Positions 38,415-47,456 of a DNA stretch of 64,000 nucleotides are shown piece by piece. The position numbers and the translations under genes are program-made. Origin of the DNA: Bradyrhizobium roseum. GTDB taxonomy: Bacteria > Pseudomonadota > Alphaproteobacteria > Rhizobiales > Xanthobacteraceae. Within the stretch, counting starts at the first letter, position 1. Every line of letters begins with the position of its first letter. The stretch is from contig NZ_CP129212.1 in the NCBI RefSeq assembly GCF_030413175.1, positions 5,184,450 through 5,248,449 of the forward strand, written 5' to 3'. The notes under the pieces were generated by a model. The model worked only from the letters and a program-made list of their open reading frames with translations, did no database searches and was not told where the DNA came from.

Positions 38415-41141
38415 GTGAAACGATATCGGCCACACCTCTTCGTGGCGATTACGCTGGCGATCGTTTTGCTGGGCGGTTGGCACGGCGGACTGCGCCACGA
38501 CCTGGCCGACCTCCGCTTCACGTTGCAATCGCGCCAGCCGAGCGGCGATATCGTCGTCGTCGCGATCGACGCGCCGTCGATCGACCAGATCGGCGTCTGG
38601 CCGTGGCCGCGCACACTCCACGCCGAACTGATCCGTCAGCTTCAGAAAGCCGGCGTGCGGGATATCGCACTCGACGTCGACTTCTCCACGCCATCGGATT
38701 CGCTTTCCGACCGCAACTTCGCCGAAGCCCTGGAGCGCGCGGGCGGGTCGGTGGTGCTGCCCTCGTTCCAGCAGCCCCGCACCGACCGGACCAACCTTCA
38801 CGTCAATCGCCCATTGCAGCAGTTTGCCGAGCATTCGTGGCCTGCACTCGTCAATGTCGAGGTCGCGCCGGACGGCCTGGTCCGCCGCTATCCGTTCGGC
38901 GAGAAGCTCGACGGCACATTCGTGCCTTCGATGGCGACGATTCTCGCAGGGCAATATGCGGAAAAGCGCGCGCCGTTCCTGATCGACTACAGCATCCGGG
39001 CTGCGGGCATTCCAAAAGTCTCGTTTGTCGATGTGCTGCGCGGCGACGAAGCGACGTTGCGGAAGCTGAGCGGCAAGAAGGTCATCGTCGGCGGCACAGC
39101 GCTCGAACTCGGCGACCGCTTCAGCGTTCCGAATGGCGCGATCCTCTCCGGCCCCGTGCTGCAAGCCCTCGCCGCAGAGTCGCTGCTGCAAAACCGCGTG
39201 CTGCAATGGACCTCGGATGCCGTGACGGCGGCCGGCCTGATGCTGCTTGCCGTGACAATGCTGATCACCTGGCGGCGCCTCTCCGCGGGCAGGCGCGTGG
39301 CTCTGTTGGTGGCAACCGCGCTGGCGCTCGAAACGGTTGCGCTTGCCCTGCAGGCGGCATTCCCGTTCATTCTCGACACCTCGCTGTTTCATATCGCTTG
39401 CATTGTCTACGTAGCAGCCATTGCGCTCGACGAAATCAACATCCGCGCGCTGCTCGGCAAGGTCGCCGAGAATCGCTTTCAACGCGTGGCGATGTCACTC
39501 GGCGACGGCCTGATCTGCACCGACTCCAAATACGTGATCACCGACTGGAATCCCGGCGCGACTGCGATTTTCGGCTATCCGCCCGAAGTGATGATCGGCC
39601 GTCCGTTTGACGAGATTTGCGCACGCGAACTCCCCTCCGCCACGTCGGCGTTTTCCATCGATAACATCGCAAGGCTGCCGTCCGGATCGGTGATCGAGTT
39701 CGACGGCCGGCGCAGCAATGGCGAGGTGTTTCCCGTCGAGGCCAGTTTCTCACGCTGGCAAGGCGCCGACGGGTACCAGTTCGGCGCGATCCTGCGCGAC
39801 ATCTCGGTGCGCCGGCGCGAAGCTGCGAAAATCCAATATCTCGCCGAACACGACACGCTGACCGGGTTGATCAACCGCCACACCCTTCTCACCCGTCTTG
39901 CCGGCATGATCGCAAAGGCAAGAGTCGAAAGCCATGAGGTCGCGCTGCTGGTGGTCGGCCTGGAGGGATTCCAGCAGATCAACCAGATGCTCGGTCACGC
40001 CAGCGGCGACCTCGTCCTGCGCGCGATCTCGGAACGGCTCACGGCGAGAATTCCTGAATCAGGCATCGTCGCGCGACTGAACGGCGACGAATTCGCCATT
40101 GCGGCCCGACTGGCGGACATCGGCAGCAGCATCAAGAATTACGCGGAACAGATCGGCGCGAGCTTCCACGCCCCTTTGCTCGCCGGCAACCGCGACCACC
40201 GCGTCAGGGTCAGCATCGGCGCGGCCGTCTTCCCCGACGGCGGCGGCACGGCGGACGAGTTGCTGAGCAATTCTCACATGGCGCTAAGTCGCGCGCAGGC
40301 GACCCAACGTGGCGGCCACGTGTTGTTCGAGGATTCGATACGGCGCGACCTCGAAACGCGCCTGACCCTGGAAGCCGAACTGGCGGCCGCGGTCAACCGC
40401 GATGAGTTCGAACTGTTCTATCAGCCGCAACTGCATCTGGCCGACGGCCGCCTGATCGGCGCCGAGGCGCTGATCCGCTGGCACCACCCGATACGCGGCC
40501 TTATCGCGCCCGCAGGATTCATGCCTGTCGTCAACACGTCACCGATTTCCGAGCGAATTGCGAAGTGGGTGCTAAATACCGCCTGCGCCAAGGCGGCCGC
40601 TTGGGAACGCAGCGGGCACACCATCCGCATCGGCGTCAACCTTTCGCCTTCGATGTTCAACTCCGGCGATCTCGCCGACACGGTTCAACAGGCGCTTGCC
40701 TCGTCGGGACTGAGCCCAACCAATCTGGAGTTGGAAGTCACCGAGGATATCCTGCTGCACGACGAAAAGGGCGCGCTGGATACGTTTCTCACGATCCAGA
40801 AACTCGGCGTTCGGATCGTGTTCGACGATTTCGGCACCGGGTTTGCGAGCCTCAGCTACCTGAAGAAATTCCCGCTCGACGGGTTGAAGATCGACCAGTC
40901 TTTCGTATTCGGGTTGCTGGCAAATCCCGATGACGCAGCGATCGTCAGCTCGACCATCGGACTGAGTCGGCAGTTGGGCCTGTCGGTGATCGCCGAAGGC
41001 ATCGAGGATCGCGCCACAGCCGATCTACTGGTGAAGATGGGATGCGAGGAGGGTCAGGGATATTTCTTCGGACGGCCAGTGCCGGCGAGCGAGTTCGAAG
41101 CCAGGTTTCTGCGCGATCCCATCGCGGCCGAAGTGGCATAA
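38415..41141 (+). CDS. CHASE2-PAS-GGDEF-EAL signalling protein
   Basis: 908 residues: TM1 (8-22), a periplasmic CHASE2 sensor (about 25-265, with VVVAIDAPSIDQIGVWPWPR and VSFVDVLRG), three TM helices (268-340), PAS (352-470), GGDEF (about 477-640) and EAL (about 660-900). The EAL keeps EAL, DDFGTGFASLSYLKKFPLDGLKID, and AEGIE, so it is likely an active c-di-GMP phosphodiesterase. The GGDEF site is RLNGDEF and the first metal Asp region is VGLEGFQQIN, so diguanylate cyclase activity is doubtful. It starts 80 bp after the FecR gene. Confidence 0.9.
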   Translation: MKRYRPHLFVAITLAIVLLGGWHGGLRHDLADLRFTLQSRQPSGDIVVVAIDAPSIDQIGVWPWPRTLHAELIRQLQKAGVRDIALDVDFSTPSDSLSDRNFAEALERAGGSVVLPSFQQPRTDRTNLHVNRPLQQFAEHSWPALVNVEVAPDGLVRRYPFGEKLDGTFVPSMATILAGQYAEKRAPFLIDYSIRAAGIPKVSFVDVLRGDEATLRKLSGKKVIVGGTALELGDRFSVPNGAILSGPVLQALAAESLLQNRVLQWTSDAVTAAGLMLLAVTMLITWRRLSAGRRVALLVATALALETVALALQAAFPFILDTSLFHIACIVYVAAIALDEINIRALLGKVAENRFQRVAMSLGDGLICTDSKYVITDWNPGATAIFGYPPEVMIGRPFDEICARELPSATSAFSIDNIARLPSGSVIEFDGRRSNGEVFPVEASFSRWQGADGYQFGAILRDISVRRREAAKIQYLAEHDTLTGLINRHTLLTRLAGMIAKARVESHEVALLVVGLEGFQQINQMLGHASGDLVLRAISERLTARIPESGIVARLNGDEFAIAARLADIGSSIKNYAEQIGASFHAPLLAGNRDHRVRVSIGAAVFPDGGGTADELLSNSHMALSRAQATQRGGHVLFEDSIRRDLETRLTLEAELAAAVNRDEFELFYQPQLHLADGRLIGAEALIRWHHPIRGLIAPAGFMPVVNTSPISERIAKWVLNTACAKAAAWERSGHTIRIGVNLSPSMFNSGDLADTVQQALASSGLSPTNLELEVTEDILLHDEKGALDTFLTIQKLGVRIVFDDFGTGFASLSYLKKFPLDGLKIDQSFVFGLLANPDDAAIVSSTIGLSRQLGLSVIAEGIEDRATADLLVKMGCEEGQGYFFGRPVPASEFEARFLRDPIAAEVA

Positions 41142-41309
41142 AGGCCGGGCGTTCACGCTAAACGATGCGTTAATGCGACCGCTCAAATCGAAGCATCGCG
41201 ACAGCGCTATTTCTCCATCTATCGCCACTAACCTGCCCGCGTGAACGCGACGGCCAGTCGGCATCCACGTGTCGTCAGCCGGATAAGTCGCGAACGGGGA
41301 TTTGGGGAA

Positions 41310-42500
41310 GTGGCTGACATTGCCGACACATCGACGGTTCGTCGTGCTTCGAGCACGGCCGCGGATGCGCTGGCCGCCGGCGCGGCGTTGACGCCGCTCG
41401 CCGGCGCATCCGCGGCCCAATGGCGCGCGCTCTCGACGCGTGCCGCCGAACCGAACGGATACTATTTGCCCGAATGGGAACTGGCGGTGAACGCCTCGGC
41501 GCGCGGCCGCATCGGAGCCGACGCGCTCGGCGCGTGGCGCGATCCATCGACCCTGATCGGCCTCATGCCCGTGATCTCGATGTGGCGCGCCTACAATATC
41601 CCGCTGCCAGCCTTGGTCGGCGCCGATCCCTACGGCACGCTTTGCACGCCGCTGCTCGACCGGGATATGGCCGAGGAAGCCGTCACCGGCATTCTACAGC
41701 GGGCTCGCCAGGTCGGCGCGCATGCGCTGATCTTCCGCGCCGTCTCGCTCGACGGTCCAGCCATGAAAGCCTTTACCAACGTGCTTGGCCGCGGCGGCAT
41801 CGCGCCGGCGATGCTGCAATCGCATGTCCGCGCCTGCCTCGATGCGACCGCCGACGCCGACGAATTGCTGCGCGAGGCGCTGGGCGCCAAGAAGCTGAAA
41901 GATCTGCGTCGTCAGCGCAATCGCCTCACCGAACATGGCGACGTCCAGTTTGACGTCGCGCGCACGCCGACCGAGATCGCGGCCGCGGTTGAAACATTCC
42001 TGGTGCTGGAGGCCAGCGGCTGGAAGGGCCAGCGCGGCACCGCACTCAGCCAGGACGAGGGCGACGCAGCCTTCGTCCGCCGCGCCACCGCGGCGCTGGC
42101 CGGGACCGGCGAATGCGAGATCGTGACGCTGCGGGCCGGGCAGACGCCGGTGGCATCCGCCATCGTGCTGCGCCATCAGGACCGCGCCTTCTACTTCAAG
42201 CTCGGCGTCGATGAACGCTTTGCAAAATATTCGCCCGGCGTGCAATTGACGCTGGAACTGACCCGGTATCTCTGCGCGGATCCGGCCATTCGCCTGGTCG
42301 ATTCCACCGCGGCCCCCGACCATCCCATGATCAACCCGATCTGGCGCGGACGCCTTGCGATCGGCGACGTGTTGATCCCGCTACGGCGGCGCGATCCGGT
42401 CGTGGCGCTGATCCGCGCTTCGCTTGGATTGCGCGGCGCGATCCGCGAGCCGCTGCGCCGCATCGTTCATTTCGTCAGAGCACGGCAGGAGAAATCCTAA
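41310..42500 (+). CDS. GNAT/CelD-like acyltransferase
   Basis: About 396 residues. The C-terminal half has the BioF2/CelD-like acetyltransferase pattern (FLVLEASGWKGQRGTALSQDEGDAAFVRRA, ECEIVTLRAGQTPVASAIVLRHQDRAFYFKLGVDERFAKYSPGVQLTLELTRYLC, HPMINPIWRGR). The family acylates polysaccharides or peptides (CelD/BcsL-type in EPS/cellulose systems). GTG 41310 has CGGGG at good spacing; GTG 41241 is an alternative. The downstream cupin gene starts immediately after the stop (TAA ATG), so they form an operon. Confidence 0.75.
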   Translation: MADIADTSTVRRASSTAADALAAGAALTPLAGASAAQWRALSTRAAEPNGYYLPEWELAVNASARGRIGADALGAWRDPSTLIGLMPVISMWRAYNIPLPALVGADPYGTLCTPLLDRDMAEEAVTGILQRARQVGAHALIFRAVSLDGPAMKAFTNVLGRGGIAPAMLQSHVRACLDATADADELLREALGAKKLKDLRRQRNRLTEHGDVQFDVARTPTEIAAAVETFLVLEASGWKGQRGTALSQDEGDAAFVRRATAALAGTGECEIVTLRAGQTPVASAIVLRHQDRAFYFKLGVDERFAKYSPGVQLTLELTRYLCADPAIRLVDSTAAPDHPMINPIWRGRLAIGDVLIPLRRRDPVVALIRASLGLRGAIREPLRRIVHFVRARQEKS

Positions 42501-43445
42501 ATGAATACGCTCACCGCCATTGCGCCCGTCATTACGGCCGATCGCGACGCACTGCGCCGCGACTTTCCGCTAAAACCGTTCGCGATCCGCCACAAGCTCG
42601 CTGGCCATCCGCTGCTGACGCTGCCGCGCATCGCGCAACTGGCCGCCGAATTGCCGCGCGACCTGATCGAGTACAATTCCGGCACGGTCGCCATCAGCCA
42701 GGACCCGGACGCCATTCCCGCTGTCGACCTCGATCCGGTCGAAGTGGTGAAGCGCATCGAAACCGCCGGCGCCTGGATGGTGCTCAAGCGCGTCGAGAAC
42801 TCGCCGGAGTACCGCAGCCTGCTGCAAGACACCCTGCTGTCGGTCGCCCGCGCCCGCGGTTTCAACAGCCTCGCGGACGCCGGCTTCGAGCAGGTCGAAG
42901 GCTTTCTGTTCGTATCCTCGCCGAATTCCACCACGCCTTTCCATCTCGACAGCGAAGACAATTTCTTCGTCCATATCCACGGCGAAAAATTCTTCACGAT
43001 TTTCGACAATGCCGACCGCACGATCGTCAGCGACGACGAGATCGAGCGTTCGATGACCAAGCATCGCAACCTGAAATATGAAGAAAGCTTTGCGCCGCGC
43101 GGTCAGGAATTTCACCTGTTTGCCGGAGACGGCTGCTACGTGCCGTATCAATGGCCGCACTGGGTGCGCACCGCGGGCTCGTTCTCGATCTCGATGGCGA
43201 TCACCTGGAAGACCCGCGAAGTGCGTCGGATGAACGATCTGCACTTCTTCAATTCGATGCTGCGCGGCGTCGGGCTGCCGCAGCAGCCGCCCGGCAAGCA
43301 GCCGATGCGCGACGCGCTGAAGCTCGCGTTCTATCGCACGGTGACGACGGCCATCAAGCCGCTGCGCGCCTCGATGGCGATGCGCCGGGTACTGCGGCGG
43401 ATCGCGCTCGGCAAGCGGGCGAACTATTATCTGAAGGGCACGTAA
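42501..43445 (+). CDS. Cupin/JmjC-like domain protein
   Basis: 314 residues with a double-stranded beta-helix core: PFHLDSEDNFFVHIHGEKFFTIF (H-x-D metal triad start) and YVPYQWPHWVRT (later metal His). These residues fit a cupin_8/JmjC-type Fe(II)/2-oxoglutarate oxygenase. The N-terminus and C-terminus (YRTVTTAIKPLRASMAMRRVLRRIALG) are outside the fold. It follows the acyltransferase directly and presumably acts on the same product. Substrate unknown. Confidence 0.75.
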   Translation: MNTLTAIAPVITADRDALRRDFPLKPFAIRHKLAGHPLLTLPRIAQLAAELPRDLIEYNSGTVAISQDPDAIPAVDLDPVEVVKRIETAGAWMVLKRVENSPEYRSLLQDTLLSVARARGFNSLADAGFEQVEGFLFVSSPNSTTPFHLDSEDNFFVHIHGEKFFTIFDNADRTIVSDDEIERSMTKHRNLKYEESFAPRGQEFHLFAGDGCYVPYQWPHWVRTAGSFSISMAITWKTREVRRMNDLHFFNSMLRGVGLPQQPPGKQPMRDALKLAFYRTVTTAIKPLRASMAMRRVLRRIALGKRANYYLKGT

Positions 43446-43469
43446 CGCTGTAGAGTTGTAGTAGATATG

Positions 43470-43564
43470 TAGCCCGCATGAGCGCAAGCGACATGCGGGA
43501 ACAGTAACTCAGGCTACCGACCTTCGCGAGAGGTCCCGCATATCGCTGCGCTCATTCGGGCTAC
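43470..43564. repeat. Palindromic intergenic repeat (TAGCCCGCAT family)
   Basis: TAGCCCGCATGAGCGCAAGC at 43470-43489 and, inverted, GCGCTCATTCGGGCTA at 43549-43564, with CATGCGGGA/TCCCGCAT inside. A long stem that could terminate both convergent units; a common repeat type in this group. Confidence 0.75.
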
Positions 43565-43586
43565 GAGACCTCACTGCTACGAGACC

Positions 43587-44225
43587 TTACTGCAGCGGCG
43601 AATGCGGCGCCGGCAGCATGATCGTCGAGTTCATCTCCTCGAGAAAGCCTGGCCCCCTGCCCAAAAACTCCTGCCAGACCGGATCCTTCATGGCGTTGCC
43701 GCGGGCTTCGGCGCGCGCGTTCAGGCTGGGATAGGCCCAGATGTGGCAGGCCTCGTTGGGCTGCCCCGCCTCGGTGGTCCAGAGGCCCACGATCTTCGAA
43801 TATTTCTCGCGCTCCGGCAGCACTGCGGTAAACGCATCGAGCCATTGCTTCAGGCCGCCCGCCGCCTTGCCGCGATAGTTGCGTAGTTCATAGACATTGC
43901 CCGTCGAAGCCGGCGCCACCGGCGGCCGCACCGCGTTCATCAGGCGAACGTCCTGCCGCACCAGCAAGGGCCGGATCAGCGGCACATATTCGCCGGTCCA
44001 GCGCGAGTTCTTTGCCAGCTCGGCCCGCAGCCGTGCACGTTCGTCAAAGCTGTCGTAGCTCCACATGTGCAGGACCTGGTTGAGCGGCCCGATCTCGGTC
44101 GACCAATAACCTTCCAGCTTGCCGTAGTCGTCCTTGCGGATATCGCGCGAAATGGTGCTCGCGGCCTTGATCATGTCGCCGAGTGTGCCGGGCTTTACGG
44201 TGTAGGTGCGCAGTTCGTAGATCAT
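43587..44225 (-). CDS. NIPSNAP family protein (two domains)
   Basis: 212 residues holding two NIPSNAP-like ferredoxin-fold halves: MIYELRTYTVKPGTLGDMIKAAS ... EIGPLNQVLHMWSYDSF and VYELRNYRGKAAGGLKQWL ... EAGQPNEACHIWAYPSLNARAEARGN. Both have the Y-E-L-R-x-Y opening and N-x-x-H-x-W. Function unclear; often in redox or small-molecule operons. It follows the DsbA/FrnE gene by 38 bp. Confidence 0.88.
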   Translation of the reverse strand: MIYELRTYTVKPGTLGDMIKAASTISRDIRKDDYGKLEGYWSTEIGPLNQVLHMWSYDSFDERARLRAELAKNSRWTGEYVPLIRPLLVRQDVRLMNAVRPPVAPASTGNVYELRNYRGKAAGGLKQWLDAFTAVLPEREKYSKIVGLWTTEAGQPNEACHIWAYPSLNARAEARGNAMKDPVWQEFLGRGPGFLEEMNSTIMLPAPHSPLQ

Positions 44226-44263
44226 GATGCCTTCCCAAGGTTTGTCGTTGGTTTCGTCGTCTT

Positions 44264-44929
44264 CTACTCCGCCGCCTGCGCGTTGATCTCGCCGGACACC
44301 TGACGGATGGCGCGGGCGAGTTGTTCGGCGGGCTGGGCACCGGAGATGGCATATTTCTGCGCCAACACGAACGTCGGCACGCCCGAAATCCCCTTGTCGG
44401 ACGCCTCCTGCGCCTGGCTGGAGATCCGCGCGACGTCCTCATCGGTTGCGAGGCGGCTGCGCACGTCGGCGGCGTCGAGGCCGATATCGGCCGCGGCCTG
44501 CACCAGTACGTCGACATCGGTCAGGTCGCCGCCGTCGCGAAAGTACAATTCCATCAGGCGCTGCTTCATTTCGGCGGATTTGCCCTGGGCGTCCGCCCAG
44601 TGGATCAGGCGGTGGCAATCGATGGTGTTGGGCTGGCGCTTCACCAGTTCGGGCCGGTAGGTCAGGCCCTCCTCGCCCGCGGCCGTCACGACGCGGCCGG
44701 CAATGCCCTTGTAAGCTTCGACAGAGCCGAACTTGGCGGTGAGATATTCGTCGCGGCTGATGCCCTCGCGCGGCACCCAGGCGTTGAGGAAGAACGGCCG
44801 CCAGTGCACTTCGACGGGAATCTCAGGCACCAGCGCCAGCGCGTTCTCGATCCGGCGTTTTCCGATATAGCACCACGGGCAAACCACGTCGGAGACGATG
44901 TCGATCTTCAGCGGCTTCAAGGTGCTCAT
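44264..44929 (-). CDS. DsbA-family oxidoreductase (FrnE-like)
   Basis: 221 residues: thioredoxin-like fold with the CPWC redox motif (DVVCPWCYIGKRR) at about residue 17-20 and the helical insertion. FrnE-type proteins are cytoplasmic disulfide or isomerase-like enzymes. ATG 44929 follows GAGGAGA; an in-frame upstream codon at 45124 would add an unrelated N-terminus. Operon with NIPSNAP. Confidence 0.87.
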   Translation of the reverse strand: MSTLKPLKIDIVSDVVCPWCYIGKRRIENALALVPEIPVEVHWRPFFLNAWVPREGISRDEYLTAKFGSVEAYKGIAGRVVTAAGEEGLTYRPELVKRQPNTIDCHRLIHWADAQGKSAEMKQRLMELYFRDGGDLTDVDVLVQAAADIGLDAADVRSRLATDEDVARISSQAQEASDKGISGVPTFVLAQKYAISGAQPAEQLARAIRQVSGEINAQAAE

Positions 44930-45371
44930 CGGCGTCTCCTCGGGGCTTCTGGGGCCAAAAAATAATCCCCGCAAGGTAAGCCGAATGGGCTGCCGCACAA
45001 GTCCAATGGCCGCATGTCTCACATCGCAGAACCGGCGCGGCCATCGTGGCGGTGGCCGGCACTGCCTCATTATCCCGGCGCTCGACAGCGCACCTGAGCT
45101 GCCCGGCCGGCCGGGACCCGTCACAGACGTGTATTGGACGGCTACGCAACCAAGCCAGTTTCGGAACCCATCCGAATACTCGGCTACCGCTGGGACGCCT
45201 CCGGAGGTAACGGCGGAGTGCGGCCGGTTCCAGAATTAACCCGCAGCGCGGACATAAAGCTTAACTGGAAAGCTTAACGCGGGGATTCAGTTGCTCGTCT
45301 TCCGCAAGCAACTAACCGTACCCGCTGGATTTTCGAAAACTTTTAACCACTGCTCGCAAAGGAGCATTGCC
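44930..45371. other. 442-bp gap, no gene
   Basis: Divergent promoter region between the DsbA/FrnE unit and the coiled-coil protein. It contains two direct copies of AAAGCTTAAC (45256-45265 and 45269-45278, 13-bp period). Nothing else is recognised. Confidence 0.5.
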
Positions 45372-45839
45372 ATGACACAATCACCCAAACCTCCGATCTT
45401 CGACGTGATCGATATCGAGCGCGAGATCGAGGAAGAATTCCGCAAGATTCCGACGGTTCGCGAAGCCCAACCCACCGCGCCGGATCTGGCGATGCCTGAT
45501 TATGTCGAGCACCGCGCCGGCGCCACCGAGATCGGCAAGCTGTCGGCGGAAGCGGTTGTCCGCGAGTACGAAGCCGCGGCGAAGGATATCGAGGAGCTCG
45601 GCGCCGAACTGGTGGGGCACGTCAAGAAGTGCGAGGCGATGACGCGCGACGCGCTCACCGTGATCGAGGAGCTGAAGGAAACCGCGGGGCGATATCGCGA
45701 AGAGGCCAAGCGCGTCTTCCTTCACATCGAAAATTGCTCGCTGGTGACGGCGGAGGTGCGCAAGACCTGCATTGAAATGCGGGACAGGATCGCAGCTTCG
45801 GCCGAGGGCGAAACCAAAGCCAAAGAGCTCGCGAGCTAA
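45372..45839 (+). CDS. Coiled-coil hypothetical protein
   Basis: 155 residues, charged and strongly helical (AEAVVREYEAAAKDIEELGAELVGHVKKCEAMTRDALTVIEELKETAGRYREEAKRVFLHI), so likely a coiled coil. No domain known. AAAGGAG precedes ATG 45372; an upstream in-frame codon at 45291 is less likely. Function unknown. Confidence 0.7.
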   Translation: MTQSPKPPIFDVIDIEREIEEEFRKIPTVREAQPTAPDLAMPDYVEHRAGATEIGKLSAEAVVREYEAAAKDIEELGAELVGHVKKCEAMTRDALTVIEELKETAGRYREEAKRVFLHIENCSLVTAEVRKTCIEMRDRIAASAEGETKAKELAS

Positions 45840-45887
45840 CAGCGTTGGCGGGTGCCGGCGGCAAGCCGCGGGCACGCGTTCGACGGA

Positions 45888-46709
45888 TTACGCCAAACCT
45901 GCTGCGATCTGCCGCATCCGCTCGGCGGTGACATCGTCGGCGGGAAAGAAGGTTTCCAGCGCCAGCTCCTGCAGCGTGATGTCGACCGGTGTGCCGAACA
46001 CCATGGTGGTCGAAATAAAGCTCAGCACTTCGTCATTGCGGCGCAGCTTGAAGGGGATCGCGACATTGTCGGCCGATACCGGGCCCGATCGCGCCGGCAT
46101 CCGGTACGCCTTCAGTTCCTGGTAGAGCTTCAACAGTTCTGGATCGGCCGTCGCCTCGCACTGGCGATGTAGACGCTCCAACAGGTGCGAACTCCATTCC
46201 GCAAGATTGACCGTACGCGGCGCCAGACCCTCCGGATGAAACGCCAAGCGTAGAATATTGAGCGGCTGCCCGAGCAGATGCGGGGCCAGGCCTTCGAGCA
46301 GCGGCGCCACCATGCGGTTGGCGGTGACGAGATTCCAGTGCCGGTCATAGGCCAGCGCCGGGTTGGGCTCATGCGCCTTCAGCACCAGATCGATCGCAGC
46401 CCGCGCCGATTTCAGCGCGGGATCGTCGAGCGAGCGCTGCGGAAAGGCCGGAGCAAAGCCGGCGGCGACCAAGAGCACATTGCGTTCGCGCAAGGGAACC
46501 TCCAATCGCTCGGCGAGCCTCAGCACCATTTCACGCGACGGCGCGGCGCGCCCGGTCTCCACGAAGCTGAGATGGCGCGCGGAAATCTCGGCGTCGCCGG
46601 CCAGATCGAGCTGGCTCAGGTGGCGGCGCTGGCGCCATTCGCGCAAGTAATCGCCGATATGGACGGGCTGGTTTCGTTCGGCTCGCGCCGCGGAAGCATG
46701 TGCGTTCAT
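45888..46709 (-). CDS. XRE/MmyB-family transcriptional regulator
   Basis: 273 residues: N-terminal XRE helix-turn-helix (LREWRQRRHLSQLDLAGDAEISARHLSFVETGRAAPSREMVLRLAERL, about 22-70) and the C-terminal MmyB-like PAS-type ligand domain (PALAYDRHWNLVTANRMVAPLLEGL). The family senses fatty-acid-like or other small ligands and usually regulates an adjacent gene. A 17-bp palindrome lies 35 bp upstream of its start and recurs at 50237. Confidence 0.88.
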   Translation of the reverse strand: MNAHASAARAERNQPVHIGDYLREWRQRRHLSQLDLAGDAEISARHLSFVETGRAAPSREMVLRLAERLEVPLRERNVLLVAAGFAPAFPQRSLDDPALKSARAAIDLVLKAHEPNPALAYDRHWNLVTANRMVAPLLEGLAPHLLGQPLNILRLAFHPEGLAPRTVNLAEWSSHLLERLHRQCEATADPELLKLYQELKAYRMPARSGPVSADNVAIPFKLRRNDEVLSFISTTMVFGTPVDITLQELALETFFPADDVTAERMRQIAAGLA

Positions 46710-46743
46710 GGCCAGAAATTACCACGCGGCTTTCGCACGATCC

Positions 46744-46760
46744 ATTACGTCTGAGGTAAT
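46744..46760. promoter_or_regulatory. Candidate XRE operator, copy 1
   Basis: ATTACGTCTGAGGTAAT is a near-perfect dyad (ATTAC-TC-GA-GTAAT). It lies 35-51 bp upstream of the XRE start and is followed by CGAAATGCG. The same 17 bp with one change, plus the same CGAAATGCG, occurs at 50237. Confidence 0.75.
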
Positions 46761-46769
46761 CGAAATGCG

Positions 46770-47456
46770 CTATTCCGGCCTTCGCAGCGCTTTCATGCGG
46801 GCAACGTAGGCTTCGATCGCCGGATGCTTTCGCAATTGCAGCGACCCGACCGGCGTCCTGCCGAGATAAACGAGTTGCCCGAATAGGGCGAAATCGCACA
46901 AAAGAGGCAGTTCGCCGAGAATGAAGCGATGTGACTGGACGAGCCCATCGACGGCCTCGAGGTGCCGGACGAGGTCGGAGAGTGCATGAGCGGGCGGCTT
47001 CCGCGACGTCCCCTGCCCCTGCAACTGCCGCAGGATGCGCCGCAGGTAGATACGATACATCAGACGGCCGTACGCGTTGCGTCCGAACACCTGCGGGACC
47101 ATCTTGCGGCCTTCGGGGTCATGCCACTGGAAATAAAGACCGCTGAAGTACAGCGACTCGTCGCACCATTCCTCTACTGCATGGCAAAAGGCGCGCTGCC
47201 GCGCGTCGCCGGGTATCACAGCGGGCGAAGGGACCCTTGCCTCCAGTTCGTAGGCGATGTCGGTGGAATCCACGTACATCCGGCCGTCGATCTCGAGCGC
47301 CGGCGCCTTGCCGATCTTGCCCCGGCTCCGCACGGCCCACCAATGCGAGGGAGCCAGCATCGATACCCGGTCATGGGCGATGCCCTTGTAGGCCAGGATG
47401 GCCCTCACCTTCAGCGAAAACGGCGAAGGCGCCCAGTCATACAGTTTGATACGCAT
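46770..47456 (-). CDS. Glutathione S-transferase family protein
   Basis: 228 residues: N-terminal thioredoxin-like fold (MRIKLYDWAPSPFSLKVRAILAYKGI with Ser/Pro at the active-site loop; GKAPALEIDGRMYVDSTDIAYELE with the cis-Pro and S-T glutathione contacts) and a helical C-terminal domain. Glutathione conjugation or reduction is likely; substrate unknown. The GMC gene overlaps its start by 20 bp, so it is coupled. Confidence 0.85.
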   Translation of the reverse strand: MRIKLYDWAPSPFSLKVRAILAYKGIAHDRVSMLAPSHWWAVRSRGKIGKAPALEIDGRMYVDSTDIAYELEARVPSPAVIPGDARQRAFCHAVEEWCDESLYFSGLYFQWHDPEGRKMVPQVFGRNAYGRLMYRIYLRRILRQLQGQGTSRKPPAHALSDLVRHLEAVDGLVQSHRFILGELPLLCDFALFGQLVYLGRTPVGSLQLRKHPAIEAYVARMKALRRPE

